This document shows positions 11,967-24,066 of a DNA stretch of 64,000 nt, in pieces. A model generated the notes under the pieces. It was not told the origin of the DNA, did no database searches, and saw only the letters and a program-made list of their open reading frames with translations. The DNA is taken from assembly GCF_902459465.1 (NCBI RefSeq), contig NC_047062.1, positions 20,582,919 to 20,646,918 on the forward strand, read 5' to 3'. A program made the translations under genes and the position numbers. Each line of letters opens with the position of its first letter. Positions within the stretch are counted from its first letter, which is position 1. Source of the DNA: Asterias rubens. Its lineage: Eukaryota; Echinodermata; Asteroidea; Forcipulatida; Asteriidae.

Positions 11967-12358
11967 TCAAAGGCACTGGTCACTACTTTGACTATTTGTT
12001 ATTACTCAAAAGAATTGTTATGACACAAAAACTTACTTGGTAGTACTAGCAGTTGTTAGTATAAAACATTGTGAGAAAATGGCTCCCTCTGAAGTAACAT
12101 AGTTTTTGGGTAGAGGTAATTTTCACTCACCTAAGAAAAGACTTATGAAGACTTTTAAATATTATGCATCTGGAAGCACAACAAAGTAATGCAACAAGGG
12201 TGTTTCTTCTATCATTCTTCTATTATTCTCTTGCAAATTCGATGACCAATTGAGCCATAAATTTTCACAGGTTTGTTATTTGATGCATTATGTTGGGATA
12301 CACCAAGTGAGAAGACTGTGCTATTATGACTATTGCCCAACTCGTCCAGTGCCTTTAA
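11967..12358 (-). mobile_element. TTAAAG-family MITE, copy 4
   Basis: TCAAAGGCACTGG at one end and CCAGTGCCTTTAA at the other. It contains ATGGCTCCCTCTGAAGTAAC and a reversed CAAGTGAGAAGACTGTG landmark. One terminus carries TCAAAG in place of TTAAAG, so the target duplication has decayed. Confidence 0.8.
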
Positions 12359-13283
12359 ACTCGGCACAACCAAGTGTACACATCTGGCAGATGATAATTT
12401 ATAAAACTCAGTGTGATAAATAAACAATTAACCTCTCCTTTTTGGGGCGGGAAATACGTGTCCAACTCTAGTCTGATCATAGTATGTGTAAACCGTAAAA
12501 GGTGAGAAGGAAAAAAAATGGTTGACTCTTGAATGACATCTGGAATGTCAACCCATTTCCCCCAGTGTGCGATTTTCGGTAGGAGTCCGAGTTATACGGT
12601 AGCCTAAGGTGACACACACAATATGAAATATTCAATAATCTACTAAAACCTACGCAGTCTTCAAAAATAGATTCGTTGTAAAAAATTCCAGATGCGATCA
12701 ATGGAGGGGTCGAACGAGTGTTCTGTTTACCGACATAAGACAATCGTGATAATAATTAATAACTGTACACATAACCTTAAGTTATTTATTTGTCTAAGAA
12801 ACTTGTCAATCATTCGATAAACTGTTACCTTTATCACTAAACTACCCGTCTGGTTAAGATGGCAGTTTGGTCGAATGAATGCCTCTGGTCAAAATTATCC
12901 GTCTGGTCAATGAACAAAACCGTCTAAACAGTAAAAGAAACACAGACTGGTCATCAGTTCCGGGTCTACAAAGATGTATGCAGACTCTGGTATTACCTCG
13001 CCGCAATGACGGCTAAAGTCGTGTCATTAATAAAGTCTGCACGCACCATACTTGGAACGGTTTGTATAGAATTCGTGTATGGCCAAAAATTGCAACCCTT
13101 CAATAGTTGTATGATGACAGAAAGTTCTAATTTTTGAAGAATGCCGTTCCTTATATAACTAGCTCAATGCAACGCCTATGACCGGGCCTCACTGGGGCCA
13201 TTATGTGTAAAAAGGGCGTGGCCTACAATAAAACTACGTCACAAGTACGGACAGGATAAAGGTTGGTTTAATTTACATTACAT

Positions 13284-13873
13284 TTTAAAGTCACCTGGAA
13301 ATAGAATGTTTTTTCTTTCAAACATAAGAGTATAATATGCTTACGAACAATAAAACAATTTTTTTTAGTAATTGTTTGTCACGATTTATATGTTTAAAAA
13401 ATATATAAAGTTGTTTGGGGGCTGACTCCGCCTACCCCTTTTGTGACGTCAATCGAGGCAGACTTTGCCTGCAATGCGTATAGTAAACACATGTGCAAAG
13501 TACATGTACGTCCAAGTCGTGAGTTGGTACATTTCAAAAAGTGTTTTTCTGCATTCAGCAGCAATACACCTGGTCGGCATTGCCGGAAAAAACAAAAAAC
13601 AAAATTGTTTTGAAACTTACAAACTCACGACTTGGTCCGTACATGTACTTTGCAATTGTGTTTACTCCACGCATTACAGGCAAATTCTGCCTCGATTGAC
13701 GTCACGAACAGCGCCCTCTCGGGTCGGGGTCTACTCTTAAATTTGTAAATAACATAAGAACTGATTTTTTAAAACCTTAGTTAACTGTTTATTCACATTC
13801 CACTCATCAAAACACATATATTAGTGACAAAAGCTTTATTTTGAAAAAATACCACTTCCAGGTGACTTTAAAG
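13284..13873. mobile_element. Palindromic foldback element (inverted dimer)
   Basis: About 590 bp. The left end TTTTAAAGTCACCTGGAA is the reverse complement of the right end TTCCAGGTGACTTTAAA. Inside, GTGACGTCAATCGAGGCAGA (left) mirrors TCTGCCTCGATTGACGTCAC (right), and TGCAAAGTACATGTACG mirrors CGTACATGTACTTTGCA. Each arm is about 260 bp around a short centre containing TGGTCGGCATTGCCGG. There is no open frame for a transposase, so it is a non-autonomous foldback or a large MITE. Confidence 0.85.
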
Positions 13874-14878
13874 AAAAAGCGTGAAACCTTCCTTGTGCCC
13901 TCACTTGTTTTTATGACTACTTCTACATTCAAGACTGGGCCTCTGTCTTTATCCGTTATTCACGAGCCTCGAAGTGTGACGTCAGATGTTCAGGCTTCTA
14001 CTACACTGGCGTGAGGAAGGTACTGAGGGCGCACTTTACTACTAGTGGCAGACAACCTGTGGATGCCACTTAAAGTCAAATGATTGAAGTGGTAAAGATA
14101 TGGCGGTATGAATTGTAACACTTTCAAGATACAGACCGCACTCGCGTGGCGCCCTCTATTGATTTGTTCATCAAATTCCATATTCATCCTCCGTTGATTT
14201 CAGACACTTTAGTCTGAGATGGTAGAATGGCTTCTACCTGTACTATAAATGATGTGTTTCGTTTGTATATTGTAGAATACAAACGGTACAGGATACAAAC
14301 GGTATCAAAAAGCCTTTATTGATTGAATATTTTTCAATCAATTAAATTGGCTACTTATGTTGTTTATTGAAGCTAAGATGACAATTTGTTGTACTTATTA
14401 TGTCTGGTCCAAGCTGCCGAACGTCTTGTGACTAATATATGTTTTACTCTTGAGGGTGGGGACTTTCGGGTGTGAATTTTCCCAGTAGCAGCTCCTTTTC
14501 TATGAGCACGAACCGTCCTATAGATTCAGGATTCACTGCATATCTACTGTACCGACTATGATTAGGTTTCCCCAACGGATGTCTTGCAGGTGAGCAACCA
14601 ACATGTGAATCTCCCAGCACACACAAAGACTGTACATTGTAACCTTTCAGACACGATCCGGCCTCCATCAGTCCACGTATTCTACCAGAATGCACACTCT
14701 GAATGAAGCAAAACCAGTGTACATCAATAAATATCATGTCCTTATTTTCCGCCTTACCGCACCGATGGGTGCTCGGCCTTTTGATCCGGGCAGTTGACGG
14801 CGTTTGCTTGACCGGTGACGAGCCTACTGCGGACAGCCTAGAAAAACAAGCCTGTCCGTCGATATCGAGCTCTCGGAC
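13874..14878. other. Intergenic, no gene recognised
   Basis: Mixed-composition sequence. GCGCCCTC occurs at 14.15 kb (and within the foldback element at about 13.71 kb). No exon chain or RNA gene is seen. Confidence 0.5.
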
Positions 14879-15238
14879 TTAAAGCAACTGGACAATATTG
14901 GTAATTAATCAAAATAATTGTTAGCATAACAACTTGCTTGGTAACGAGCAATGGAGAGCTGTTGGAGAAACGGCTCCCTCTGAAGTAACACAGTTTTTGA
15001 GAAAGAGGTAATTTCTCATTAAAATATTAAGACTTCAGCTGAAGCCTTTTACTCAGGTATCTGAAAGCTTACAAATTATTGTGCAGCAAAGGTGTTTTTT
15101 TATTTCATTACTCTGTTGCAACTTCGAAGACCAGTTGAATCAAAACTGTCACATATTTGTTATTTTATGCATATGATGGGATACATCAAGTGCAAATACT
15201 GGTCTTTGACAATTAACAAAGGTGTCCAGTGCCTTTAA
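14879..15238 (-). mobile_element. TTAAAG-family MITE, copy 5
   Basis: From TTAAAGCAACTGGACAATAT to GGTGTCCAGTGCCTTTAA, with GGTAACGAGCAATGGAGAGC and ACGGCTCCCTCTGAAGTAAC inside. It belongs to a subgroup with 'GAGAGCTG', shared with the copies near 21 and 22 kb. Confidence 0.85.
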
Positions 15239-16451
15239 GCGAAGCCTTTTTTGTTGGTCGGTGGCCCTTGTTAAGTTTTCCCTATCTCTCTCATTCCATC
15301 CACCTCGTGTTGCTGTGATGAAGGTGGGTAACAACCTAACAACGCAAATCGGATGCTTTTCTGTAAGAAGCCAGCCCCAGGCGTGATTTAAAACACAGGC
15401 AAAAGGGCATTAGTTTGTTTGCCGCGGGTAAATCTGCTAACAGCCACAAAGGAGTTTGCTAGCGAGACATTCAGTGCATTATGAACGAGAAGAAAGGGCC
15501 CACCGTGTATATACAAACCGACTTGTTCAGTATAGTTCCTGATCAGTTTACCCGTACAGCAAAAAGGAGTGTTCAGTCCTAGGTGGTCTCCTCACACAGG
15601 ACCAAGTGCCTCTTAAACTTGTTTTTCTCGACTGTCGAGAGTGGAATCAACGGGATTTGTTAACTTTTCGGATTATCTCCCAAATTCTTCCGTGTGTGGC
15701 AATAACAAGGATAACAGCAGTTAGGGTGTTTCTCTTAGCAATTTAGTCAAGAAGAGGATTTGGGGGCATGGTGGATAAAGATGTCATGGAACAAAAGGCT
15801 GGGGGAACACCGTGCCCTTTACACAACTTTCTTTTTCAAAATATGCCTTGTAATAATGCTGTTGGTTCGAAAAGCTACAGTTACTCAGAAAATTAAGTCA
15901 TTTAGTTGCTTTGTATTTAATAGTCGGTTGACCCTGCTACATAACATAACCCAATGGAATTTCTCCATTAATTTGCAATTGTTCATAATGAGCATTAAAA
16001 CCTCCACTCTCACTTTTCTTAACTATAATGAAGTAGACTCCAATACAACAAAAGTTCTTGATTGCAAATATGAGGTAGAGTTTGAAATATTGCGGTATAG
16101 CGTCTACCTTCTGTGTATTTCTAGTGTAAAAGGCATGCCCTTTCTTATCAAAATCGCAGATCCATTTCACCGGCGTGGTATTCTTACATTAGGGGGTCAT
16201 TAAAACTTCACGATACCCGTGGCAACTCTGATAAGTGTAATGCTTCATGATGAATACAATGACGTTGACCTGCGTGATGGAATGGTGTTTGGACGGGGAA
16301 AAATTTGCTTCTGTAGTATAGAATTGCCAACCTCGAAAATATTCCTGATTGTTTGTTTTCAGAACTCCCCTATTTGAGTCGATTTCGACGGAAAAAATAC
16401 TCATTGAAAAGCACTACGACAGTGAGTGGGAATTTGGATGTACAGAAAATG
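15239..16451. other. Intergenic, one chance-length open frame
   Basis: An open frame on + covers 15781-16203 (first ATG at 15781). Its product is hydrophobic with no recognisable domain, no acceptor or donor supports it, and its length is near what AT-rich DNA gives by chance in 64 kb. Not called as a gene. Confidence 0.4.
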
Positions 16452-17444
16452 CGGGGATCGAGGGGGTTGTGATCCGAGTGGTTGACTGCGGGCGGGGATC
16501 GAGGGGATCGAGGGGGTTGTGATTCGAGTGGTCGACTGCGGGCGGGGAGGGGTTGTGATCCGAGTGGTTGACTGCGGGCGGGGATCGAGGGCGTTGTGAT
16601 TCGAGTGGTCGACTGCGGGTGGGGAGGGGGTTGTGATCCGAGTGGTCGACTGCGGGCGGCGAGGGGGTTGTGATCCGAGTGGTCGACTGCGGGCGGGGAG
16701 GGGGTTGTGATCCGAGTGGTTGACTGCGGGCGGGGAGGGGGTTGTGATCCGATTGGTTGACTGCGGGCGGGGATCGAGGGGGTTGTGATTCGAGTGGTCG
16801 ACTGCGGGCGGGGAGGGGTTGTGATTCGAGTGGTCGACTGCGGGCGGGGAGGGGGTTGTGATCCGAGTGGTTGACTGAGGGCGGGGATCGAGGGGGTTGT
16901 GATTCGAGTGGTCGACTGCGGGCGGGGAGGGGGTTGTGATCCGAGTGGTTGACTGCGGGCGGGGATCGAGGGGGTTGTGATTCGATTGGTCGACTGCGGG
17001 CGGGGAGGGGGTTGTGATGTGAGTGGTCGACTGCGGGCGGGGAGGGGGTCGTGATCCGAGTGGTTGACTGCGGGTGGGGATCGAGGGGGTTGAGATTCGA
17101 GTGGTTGACTGCGGGCGGGGAGGGGGTTGTGATTCGAGTGGTCGACTGCGGGCGGGGAGGGGGTTGTGATCCATGTGGTTGACTGCGGGCGGGTATCGAG
17201 GGGGTTGTGATCCGAGTGGTCGACTGCGGGCGGGGAGGGGGTTGTGATCTGAGTGGTCGACTGCGGGCGAGGAGGGGGTTGTGATTCGAGTGGTCGGCTG
17301 CAGGCGGGAAGGGGGTTGTGATTCGAGTGGTCGACTGCGGGCAGGGAGGGGGTTGTGATCCGAGTGGTCGACTGTGGGCGCGTTGTGATCCGAGTGGTCG
17401 ACTGCGGGCGAGGAGGGGGTTGTGATCCGAGTGGTCGACTGCGG
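16452..17444. repeat. Minisatellite, 37/41-bp units
   Basis: About 25 units of the type GGTTGTGATCCGAGTGGTCG-ACTGCGGGCGGGGA. Units are 37 bp, or 41 bp when the G-run reads GGGGATCGAGGGGG. CCGAG/TCGAG/TTGAC point variants are scattered among units. A 351-codon antisense frame through the array (repeating His-Ser-Asp-His-Asn-Pro) is a by-product of a stop-free unit; nothing marks it as expressed. Confidence 0.93.
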
Positions 17445-17475
17445 TGGAAGAAACATTAATTGAGAGGCAGCATAT

Positions 17476-17800
17476 AGTGTTTGTTTGTTTGTTTGTTTGT
17501 TTGTTTGTTTGTTTGTTTGTTTGTTTGCTTGTTTGTTTGTCTATTTGTTTGTTTGTTTGTTTGTTTATTTGTTTGCAGTTTGAATGATCTTCCCATCAAG
17601 GGAACTCGGCAAACTCCCACAAGGGGTTATAAGGTTTAACGTCTATGATCATGAATTGCACAAGTCTAGAAATTGTGATTCAGCAACTAGTCGACAATAT
17701 TTGTTTCTATTCATTGTGAAATCAGCGGTTAGCTAGGGGACTCGAACCCACAACCTGTGTGAGAGTGGGGTCAATATTTACGATCTTCTTTGTCGTAAAA
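17476..17800 (-). mobile_element. tRNA-derived SINE with (AAAC)n tail
   Basis: Read on the minus strand: B-box GGGTTCGAGTCC (17738-17749), then the body CCTTGTGGGAGTTTGCCGAG and TTCCCTTGATGGGAAGATCA, then a tail of about 95 bp of AAAC repeats (seen as GTTT on +). It matches the copy at 4.0-4.2 kb in element order and spacing. Confidence 0.75.
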
Positions 17801-18383
17801 AAAAAATGAATAACAAATACAGAGGAAAGAAAAATCTTATAAATAACAAAATTGAGTTTGTTATGGGAATTGCCCGGTATCAGTCACTGCAGCATGATGC
17901 CAGCATTTGAGTAGGCCTACGTGAGCTCTCTTGTGGACCTAGCCTATAAACACCGTGCACAATCGTGGGAAAGTAGAGATAAGCGCTCTTTGGGCTGATT
18001 GCAAAGTAATTATACAGTAACACAATTCTAATGGTAACTTTGATTACGATTTGGTTGGAATTCGAAAATCGCCCAGCCTTCCGCACAAAGGGTTTGCAAA
18101 AGTTGAACATGTTGTGCTTCAAAGCAGCTGATGATCTTAATTGTGTTACACCCGAGGTTTGAAGTAAAAAACAGCATAGATTTGTATTCATGCGTCAATT
18201 CAGTTTTTCGTGGCATCAGTTCAAGAGCCGGGTGAGTTTGATTCTTAACTACGAGATGTTCCCGACCCATTATCCCAAGCTAACCATAAAATCGTAAGGT
18301 CTGATCGGTGACGTTGATACATAGCATGTAAATTAATTTGTGGGCATTAGGTGTTTTCTAGTAATGCCTATGTAGGGCCATAT
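17801..18383. other. Intergenic, nothing recognised
   Basis: AT-rich sequence without an identifiable exon, RNA gene or transposon terminus. Confidence 0.5.
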
Positions 18384-18540
18384 ACGCCTCTCTTAATACA
18401 TGTATATGCATGAGGTACGTCACAATGCTAACCCAAAACGAGGCCATAGGCGCAGCCACTGCAAGTGGTGGCGGACGTGCGCCTATGGCCTCATTTTGGG
18501 TAAGAATTATGACGTCATGCATAAATATTAAGAGAGGCGT
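18384..18540. mobile_element. Short hairpin MITE
   Basis: Left arm ACGCCTCTCTTAATA ... ACGAGGCCATAGGCGC (to 18453) mirrors right arm GCGCCTATGGCCTCATTTTG ... AATATTAAGAGAGGCGT (from 18479), with a 25-nt loop. The transcript would fold into a near-complete 65-bp stem. Confidence 0.8.
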
Positions 18541-19260
18541 GTTATTAGTAAATACTAAAAAAAAAAATTACCATAAAAAGCTTTTACCAGTTCTCGCGCG
18601 TGCTATACTGAGCATGTGTGCGCACGCTCAGAGCTGAGCCGCAAAAAAAAGGACCGTTATGTCTGCTCCCGCCAGCAGCGTCTTAAAATGTCTGGCACAC
18701 ACCTATCAGCATGAGCGGGAGAGGCATGTACAATCATTGGCGCAATCATCACTATCTAAACGTCGAGTTAAACTATGACGAGCTGTATGAATAATGAACA
18801 CCGCATACATATTATAGTATAAGTACATGTGACTACATCTATTCACAAGTTGACCTTTCCCCAAAATCACACCAAAGGTTTTGTATCGATTTAGTATTAG
18901 TGCCCATCGTTTGTTCGCGAACGAACCCAGCCTTCATCTATGACCTTGAAAGTGCCCGTAAACACCACGTTTTTGAATCGCCTTCTACTGGCCATGATGA
19001 ATTTCAATTCAATAATTATTCAAACTTTTTGGAGGTGTACTAACGCATTCGAAGTTTGTCATTCATGCCATTCAATCGCGGGGCACAGATCATATAACGT
19101 GATCTGGTTGGCTACTATTGCGCAAAGAAATGGTGCCCTCTATCGTCCAGTCACGTTTAGGAATTGAGACACCAAAGTCCGAGTCTAATTTTTTTTAATT
19201 ACTCGAATTGAAAACAAATGAGATACTTTTGGTTACCTTATAGTGTCGCAGAAAGCTTAC
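18541..19260. other. Intergenic, nothing recognised
   Basis: No exon chain, RNA gene or repeat boundary could be identified. Confidence 0.45.
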
Positions 19261-19539
19261 CAGGGGTGGATTTCACAAAGAGTTAACACGTTATGTATAT
19301 ATTTTTGTACTTTTTACATGCCCTCAATCTTTATACTTGTATATTTCTGTAAATTGTAGTTTTTATTCTTGTCTATTGTTGTTATGCCTCTCTTCTATGT
19401 TTCTCCTTATACAAGGAAGACATATTTCATGTTTATTTTATCATGACAATAATGTTTAATCTTCTCTTTTATCTTATCTGGAATTAGAACTCCCAAGACT
19501 AGTCCTAAAATAGGACTATCTTTGTGAAATTGAACCCTG
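19261..19539. mobile_element. MITE with TTTCACAAAG inverted ends
   Basis: Left end CAGGGGTGGATTTCACAAAG and right end TTTGTGAAATTGAACCCTG are imperfect inverted repeats. Next to the right end lies the self-complementary AGTCCTAAAATAGGACT. The interior is AT-rich and non-coding. Confidence 0.7.
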
Positions 19540-21033
19540 TTCAATCCATTGTTCTTGGAAGGTGCACATGATCCTAAAAACTACATAAACAAATTAAATT
19601 TACATCTGCTGCCACCCAGCGTTACAAAGTGTCCCTTTATAGTCTCCCTGCAATGGGCAGTTAGATTCGGCAGATATCTTAAAGGCCCTCAGTGTTAGCA
19701 ATTCGCGTAATGTAGCTTTGTATCTAGGTATACACGGGACAGTCACAGGGGAACTGGACGAGAAAATGGATGCTACGTAATGCTTCTGGGGTCAACATAA
19801 TGACAAATACTGAACCAAGCAATGAATCAAACCATTCCTCCATGATCAAACTATCCACTTAAATACAAAAGCGTCTAGCAGGAACCTGTCTCTCAGCTTA
19901 TCACTTGGTCACCAAAACATGGAAGGAGAAATAGGGAAAGACACAAGCTCAGCCATACAGATGTTGTTGCCAGGGACATCAGGGTGCTTCCAAGTGAATG
20001 AGGGATATGATGAGGGATATACAAGAATGTGCAAATCTCAACATGATTCCGACCTCGGTCGACTAGAGAGAGCATGGAGAGAGAGAGTTATGTGTTGCCA
20101 TCCAATTAAGTCATATATTAAGGCTGGTTGTGGGGATGGGGTGGTAGGGGGGCAATGTCTCACCCCTTGCCCATAATCGTCTAATAATGAAACTAATCGC
20201 TTCTCGGCTTTAACATTGTGTACAGGATCGTTCGATTGACTTTTCCCCTTCGTCGAAGAGGTTGATCAGCTTACGACGGACGTCCTCTATAAAGCATTTG
20301 TTGTTCACAGTGAACAACACTGCATAAAACCACCCTCGTGAAAAGTGAAATGCCAGAATGCGGATAAAAAAACCGCAGCTACAGAAGAAGATTTTGTGAG
20401 GATTAGAAGGAGGGAATACATGTAGTTTGCTAAGTGTTTACATTATGATGATACAATACAATGTAATCTCCTCATCATCACTGATGATGGACCTTATAAA
20501 CCAAGCGAAAAAGACTACCACAGGACGTCCTAATCACCCACTAATAAACTTTGTGATGTACAGTTTGGGGAGAAAAGGGTCCCCCACTTTGGGGGTAATC
20601 GATGCTAGGGACAATAACGCCACTTAATTCCTGACAATACAACGTACCCAATTCAAAACGGGAACAGTAAATATATTGATTATGAGGTAATCGGATTTTT
20701 GGTTGATTGTGAAGAGCATTAATGACTAGAAACCAGTCAACCAATCTATACCATTCTTTCATCACACTACTGTATACACACGAAATATAATTAGAAACGT
20801 GGTACGGTGACACATGAATTAGGAGATACACTATGCCCAAACATGACACGAAACTAACCATGTTGGGAGATCCTATACTTCTATGATTAATAATGTTGTT
20901 ACCGGTTGTAAAAGTCGCTTTAATTGATAGTGACGACAAATAGAGTTGACTCAACGTTAATTAGATGCCAGTTCAAATATAGGTATCGATTGTTCGAGTT
21001 TGGCGCTTAAAGCGCATTGTGTTTTTACATGAA
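19540..21033. other. Intergenic, no gene recognised
   Basis: Open frames up to about 137 codons occur (20.5-20.95 kb on -) without family similarity or splice context. A 15-nt match to the start of U2 snRNA at 20196-20210 is too short to count. Confidence 0.45.
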
Positions 21034-21384
21034 TTAAAGGCACTGGACACTACTGGTAATTACACGAAATAATTTTTAGCATAAACACTTAATTGGTACC
21101 GGGCAATGGAGAGCTGTTCAAAGCATACAACATTATGAGAAACGGCTCCCTCTGAAGTAACGTAGTTTTGTGAAAGAGGTAATTTCTCACTCAGATAATA
21201 AACTACTTCAGCTGAAGCCTTTTGTGCATCTGAATGCAACAAGGGTGTTTATTTCTTAAATTTTTCTTTTGCAACTTTGATTGAGTCCAAATTTTCACCG
21301 AACGGTTATTTTGCTCATATGTTGGGATACACTGAGTGGAAATACTGGCCTTTGACATTTACCAAAGGTGTCCAGTGCTCTTAA
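21034..21384 (-). mobile_element. TTAAAG-family MITE, copy 6
   Basis: TTAAAGGCACTGGACACTAC to GGTGTCCAGTGCTCTTAA. It includes ACGGCTCCCTCTGAAGTAAC and a reversed CACTGAGTGGAAATACTGGC landmark. The right terminus has a CTCTTAA variant. Confidence 0.85.
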
Positions 21385-21921
21385 AAGTAACGAATAAGTT
21401 TTCCCAAGAGACATATACAACAAAAAACGTTTGAAACGAAATTCCAAAACGTACCTTTTAACAAACAACTCCAAAAATTCCATGCCTCTTTCATGATCAA
21501 GAAACCCTTTGAGCCACTGTGATGGTTTCCATTTGACATTACACAGTGCAACGCCTCGGCCATCTTTACAGGCAAATCAATCTTTGTTTTTAACCCACAA
21601 TTATTGCGGGAGTTTTATCAACCTGTTTTGCGTGATGATTGATTAGCCAACCACTTGATGCTTAAAGCCAAAACCAAAGTTGCCAGTAAATATCGTTGTC
21701 TTTAGTTATCGGGAACTAAGGTCAAGTAAAAAGAAATACCAGTTGATCGTCCGGTTTTTTTTTCTAAAAAGGAGGATGATGAGGGCCTTTTTACTTTTTA
21801 TTTCTTTCACTACTACTACTTACTATGTATTTAAAAGTTATTAAAAGTTTATCAAGTTTAGTGAGAAATACACAGACACTTTGTCTGCTTGAAAAATAAA
21901 ATGAAAAAAAGGGAAAAATGT

Positions 21922-22330
21922 ATAAAAGAAACTGGGCACTATTGGTAATATTACTCAAAACAATTGTTGGCATAAAACCTTACTTGGTAACGAGTAATGG
22001 AGAGCTGTTTATGGTATAAATCATTGGGAGAAACGGCTCCCTCTGAAGAAAAACGTAGTTTTCGAGAATGAAGTAATTTGCCATGCACTAACATATTTGA
22101 GTTTGATTTCAAGACCTCATAATTAGGTTTTGAGGTCCCGAAATCAAGCGTCTTAAAGCACACAACTTCGTGTGACCAAGGTGTTTTTTCTTTCATTATT
22201 ATCTCGCAACTTCGACGACCAAATGAGTTCAAATTTTCACAGGTTTGATATTTTGTGCATTATGTTGAGATAGGACACCAAGTGAGAAGACTGGTCTCTG
22301 ACAATTACCAAAGGTGGTCAGTGTCTTTAA
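21922..22330 (-). mobile_element. TTAAAG-family MITE, copy 7
   Basis: ATAAAAGAAACTGGGCACT to GTGGTCAGTGTCTTTAA. The middle holds a short inverted pair (GACCTCATAATTAGG / TTTTGAGGTCCCG) that other copies show as GAGACCTCAAG / CTTGAGGTCTC, so the element carries its own internal stem. Confidence 0.8.
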
Positions 22331-24066
22331 GCGAAAAAGGGGGGGGGGGACGCGGCCTCAAGAGGGTTAGGGAGAGGACGATCAATTGTCACGTATGTAC
22401 ATTAACTTCATTTTTTTGCATCTGGTTCTTGGGTTTCCGAAAAATAAATTCTCATTTACTTCCGGTAGTTCTATATAGGGTTTCAGAGAAAACTACAGCC
22501 TTGATTTTATTTTGCTGTATGCGTTTTTATGACTTGTAAAAATCGCAGATCGAAGCTTGATCGATACTATAAGTACCAAATGCTGTATCACAATATCACA
22601 AACACTGAATCATTTGCATTTGTGACAAACAGGTCCCGAGTACTATAGGATTGTGTTGTCCCAGAACGTCTATCCATTGTGTAAATAATTCCATAATCCT
22701 TTCGGAAAATATTATCCGACACGGCAAAAACAACACCGTGATATGAGAGAGTTTTACTGGTGCGGCAAAAGCATCGTTCACACACACTCTAGGGGTAAGA
22801 AAATCCTCGGCCAATGGGGTCTCAAGTGCTTGTTTAGAGGTAGGAGCTCCCTATCCCCGACCCCCCCTCTTCAAAACCCTCACCAAAGAGGTCTAAGCCT
22901 TAAATCGAATTTTCATGACAACAGCTTCGGCAAACGGTCAACTATTTGTCAGGACCTACCTTCCCGACTGCTCAATTGTTACCTGTCCATTAACAACCAC
23001 GGTGGTGTGGATGGGGTCGCATAGCGTAACAGATTAACCGCTGATCAAACATACAGGCCATTGCTTAAGCCTGGCATTATATGCCTCAGCCCTGCAATTT
23101 GGGCTGCTCTTGTGGACCTGTTGCAGTGTACTTAGGCAGACAAAAGGCGCAGAAAGCCACCAGGATTAAGCCGGTCCATCCCCCGGCCGTCCCCTGTTGG
23201 ATGCCCACACAGTACTTGGTCCTTCTTTTAGGTGGGGGGGGGAACACCAAAACCCAGTCGAATAGATTGGACCCTCTGTCTTGTTATTTCTTCAAGACAA
23301 TCGGTTGAACCCTCTAAGCCGCTGAGGGGAACAAGTTTTTAGGAGAGGGCTGTTTAGTTGCTGATAGGTAGATTGCATGATTGGATTTTCACCCCGGGGC
23401 TAGTACCTCTACTATATCTAATTAGCAATCGTGGGGATTACCGACAGACTAACGCTAACTTTATTCTTGGATCACAATATAGCCATCACATCAGTGTGCA
23501 CCCACTTCAGAATTACATTCCAGTCTGTGATGCCAGAGTTGTGCACCAGGCGGACGCACAAACGCGTATGCGTCATGCCACATCAGGCCCCAATTTTTAG
23601 TTTGTTCCATTTGCATTTTGCTAAATAAAACTGCGAGGAGCTGATGTGATGAAATTTCCAAACAGGTTGATTGGCAGGTGTGTGTTTACTTAAAACATGA
23701 AATCGGGGTCAATTTATTTACTCATTTCAAAACCCAACGCTGTACTAACGTTGGAGTTAATCACAATCCGATCAGGCCATTCGTAACGTGAACCCTAAGT
23801 TATTGACATCCAGCACGCAATAACGAAACGTTATTCTGCGTATCTTTCACCTCTGATAACGTTAGGTTTCGGTTTAGAGTTAACGACGTAATATCGTATT
23901 ACGCCGGGAATCGACAAATAATGAGGCGTCACTAAAGAGCGTCACTCCTATCAACATAAGTGATTGATTGATTACTCCCAATTCACGATATGGACTTGTA
24001 AAAGGGGAATCAGAATCTCTTATCGGCTGAGAAAACGAACCCCAAAATTAAAAGTTAATTTGTGGC
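22331..24066. other. Intergenic, nothing recognised
   Basis: Several short overlapping open frames, none with a recognisable domain or paired splice sites, and small G or C runs. No supported feature. Confidence 0.45.

Noticed and set aside
15750-16203. 147-codon open frame on +
   Set aside because: Begins on TTG, has no domain, signal or splice context, and is in the chance range for this much DNA.
16401-17456. 351-codon minus-strand open frame
   Set aside because: It lies almost wholly in a minisatellite with a stop-free unit; repeat composition explains it.
20196-20210. ATCGCTTCTCGGCTT, identical to the first bases of U2 snRNA
   Set aside because: Only about 15 nt match, then the sequence diverges; no Sm site or stem-loops follow.
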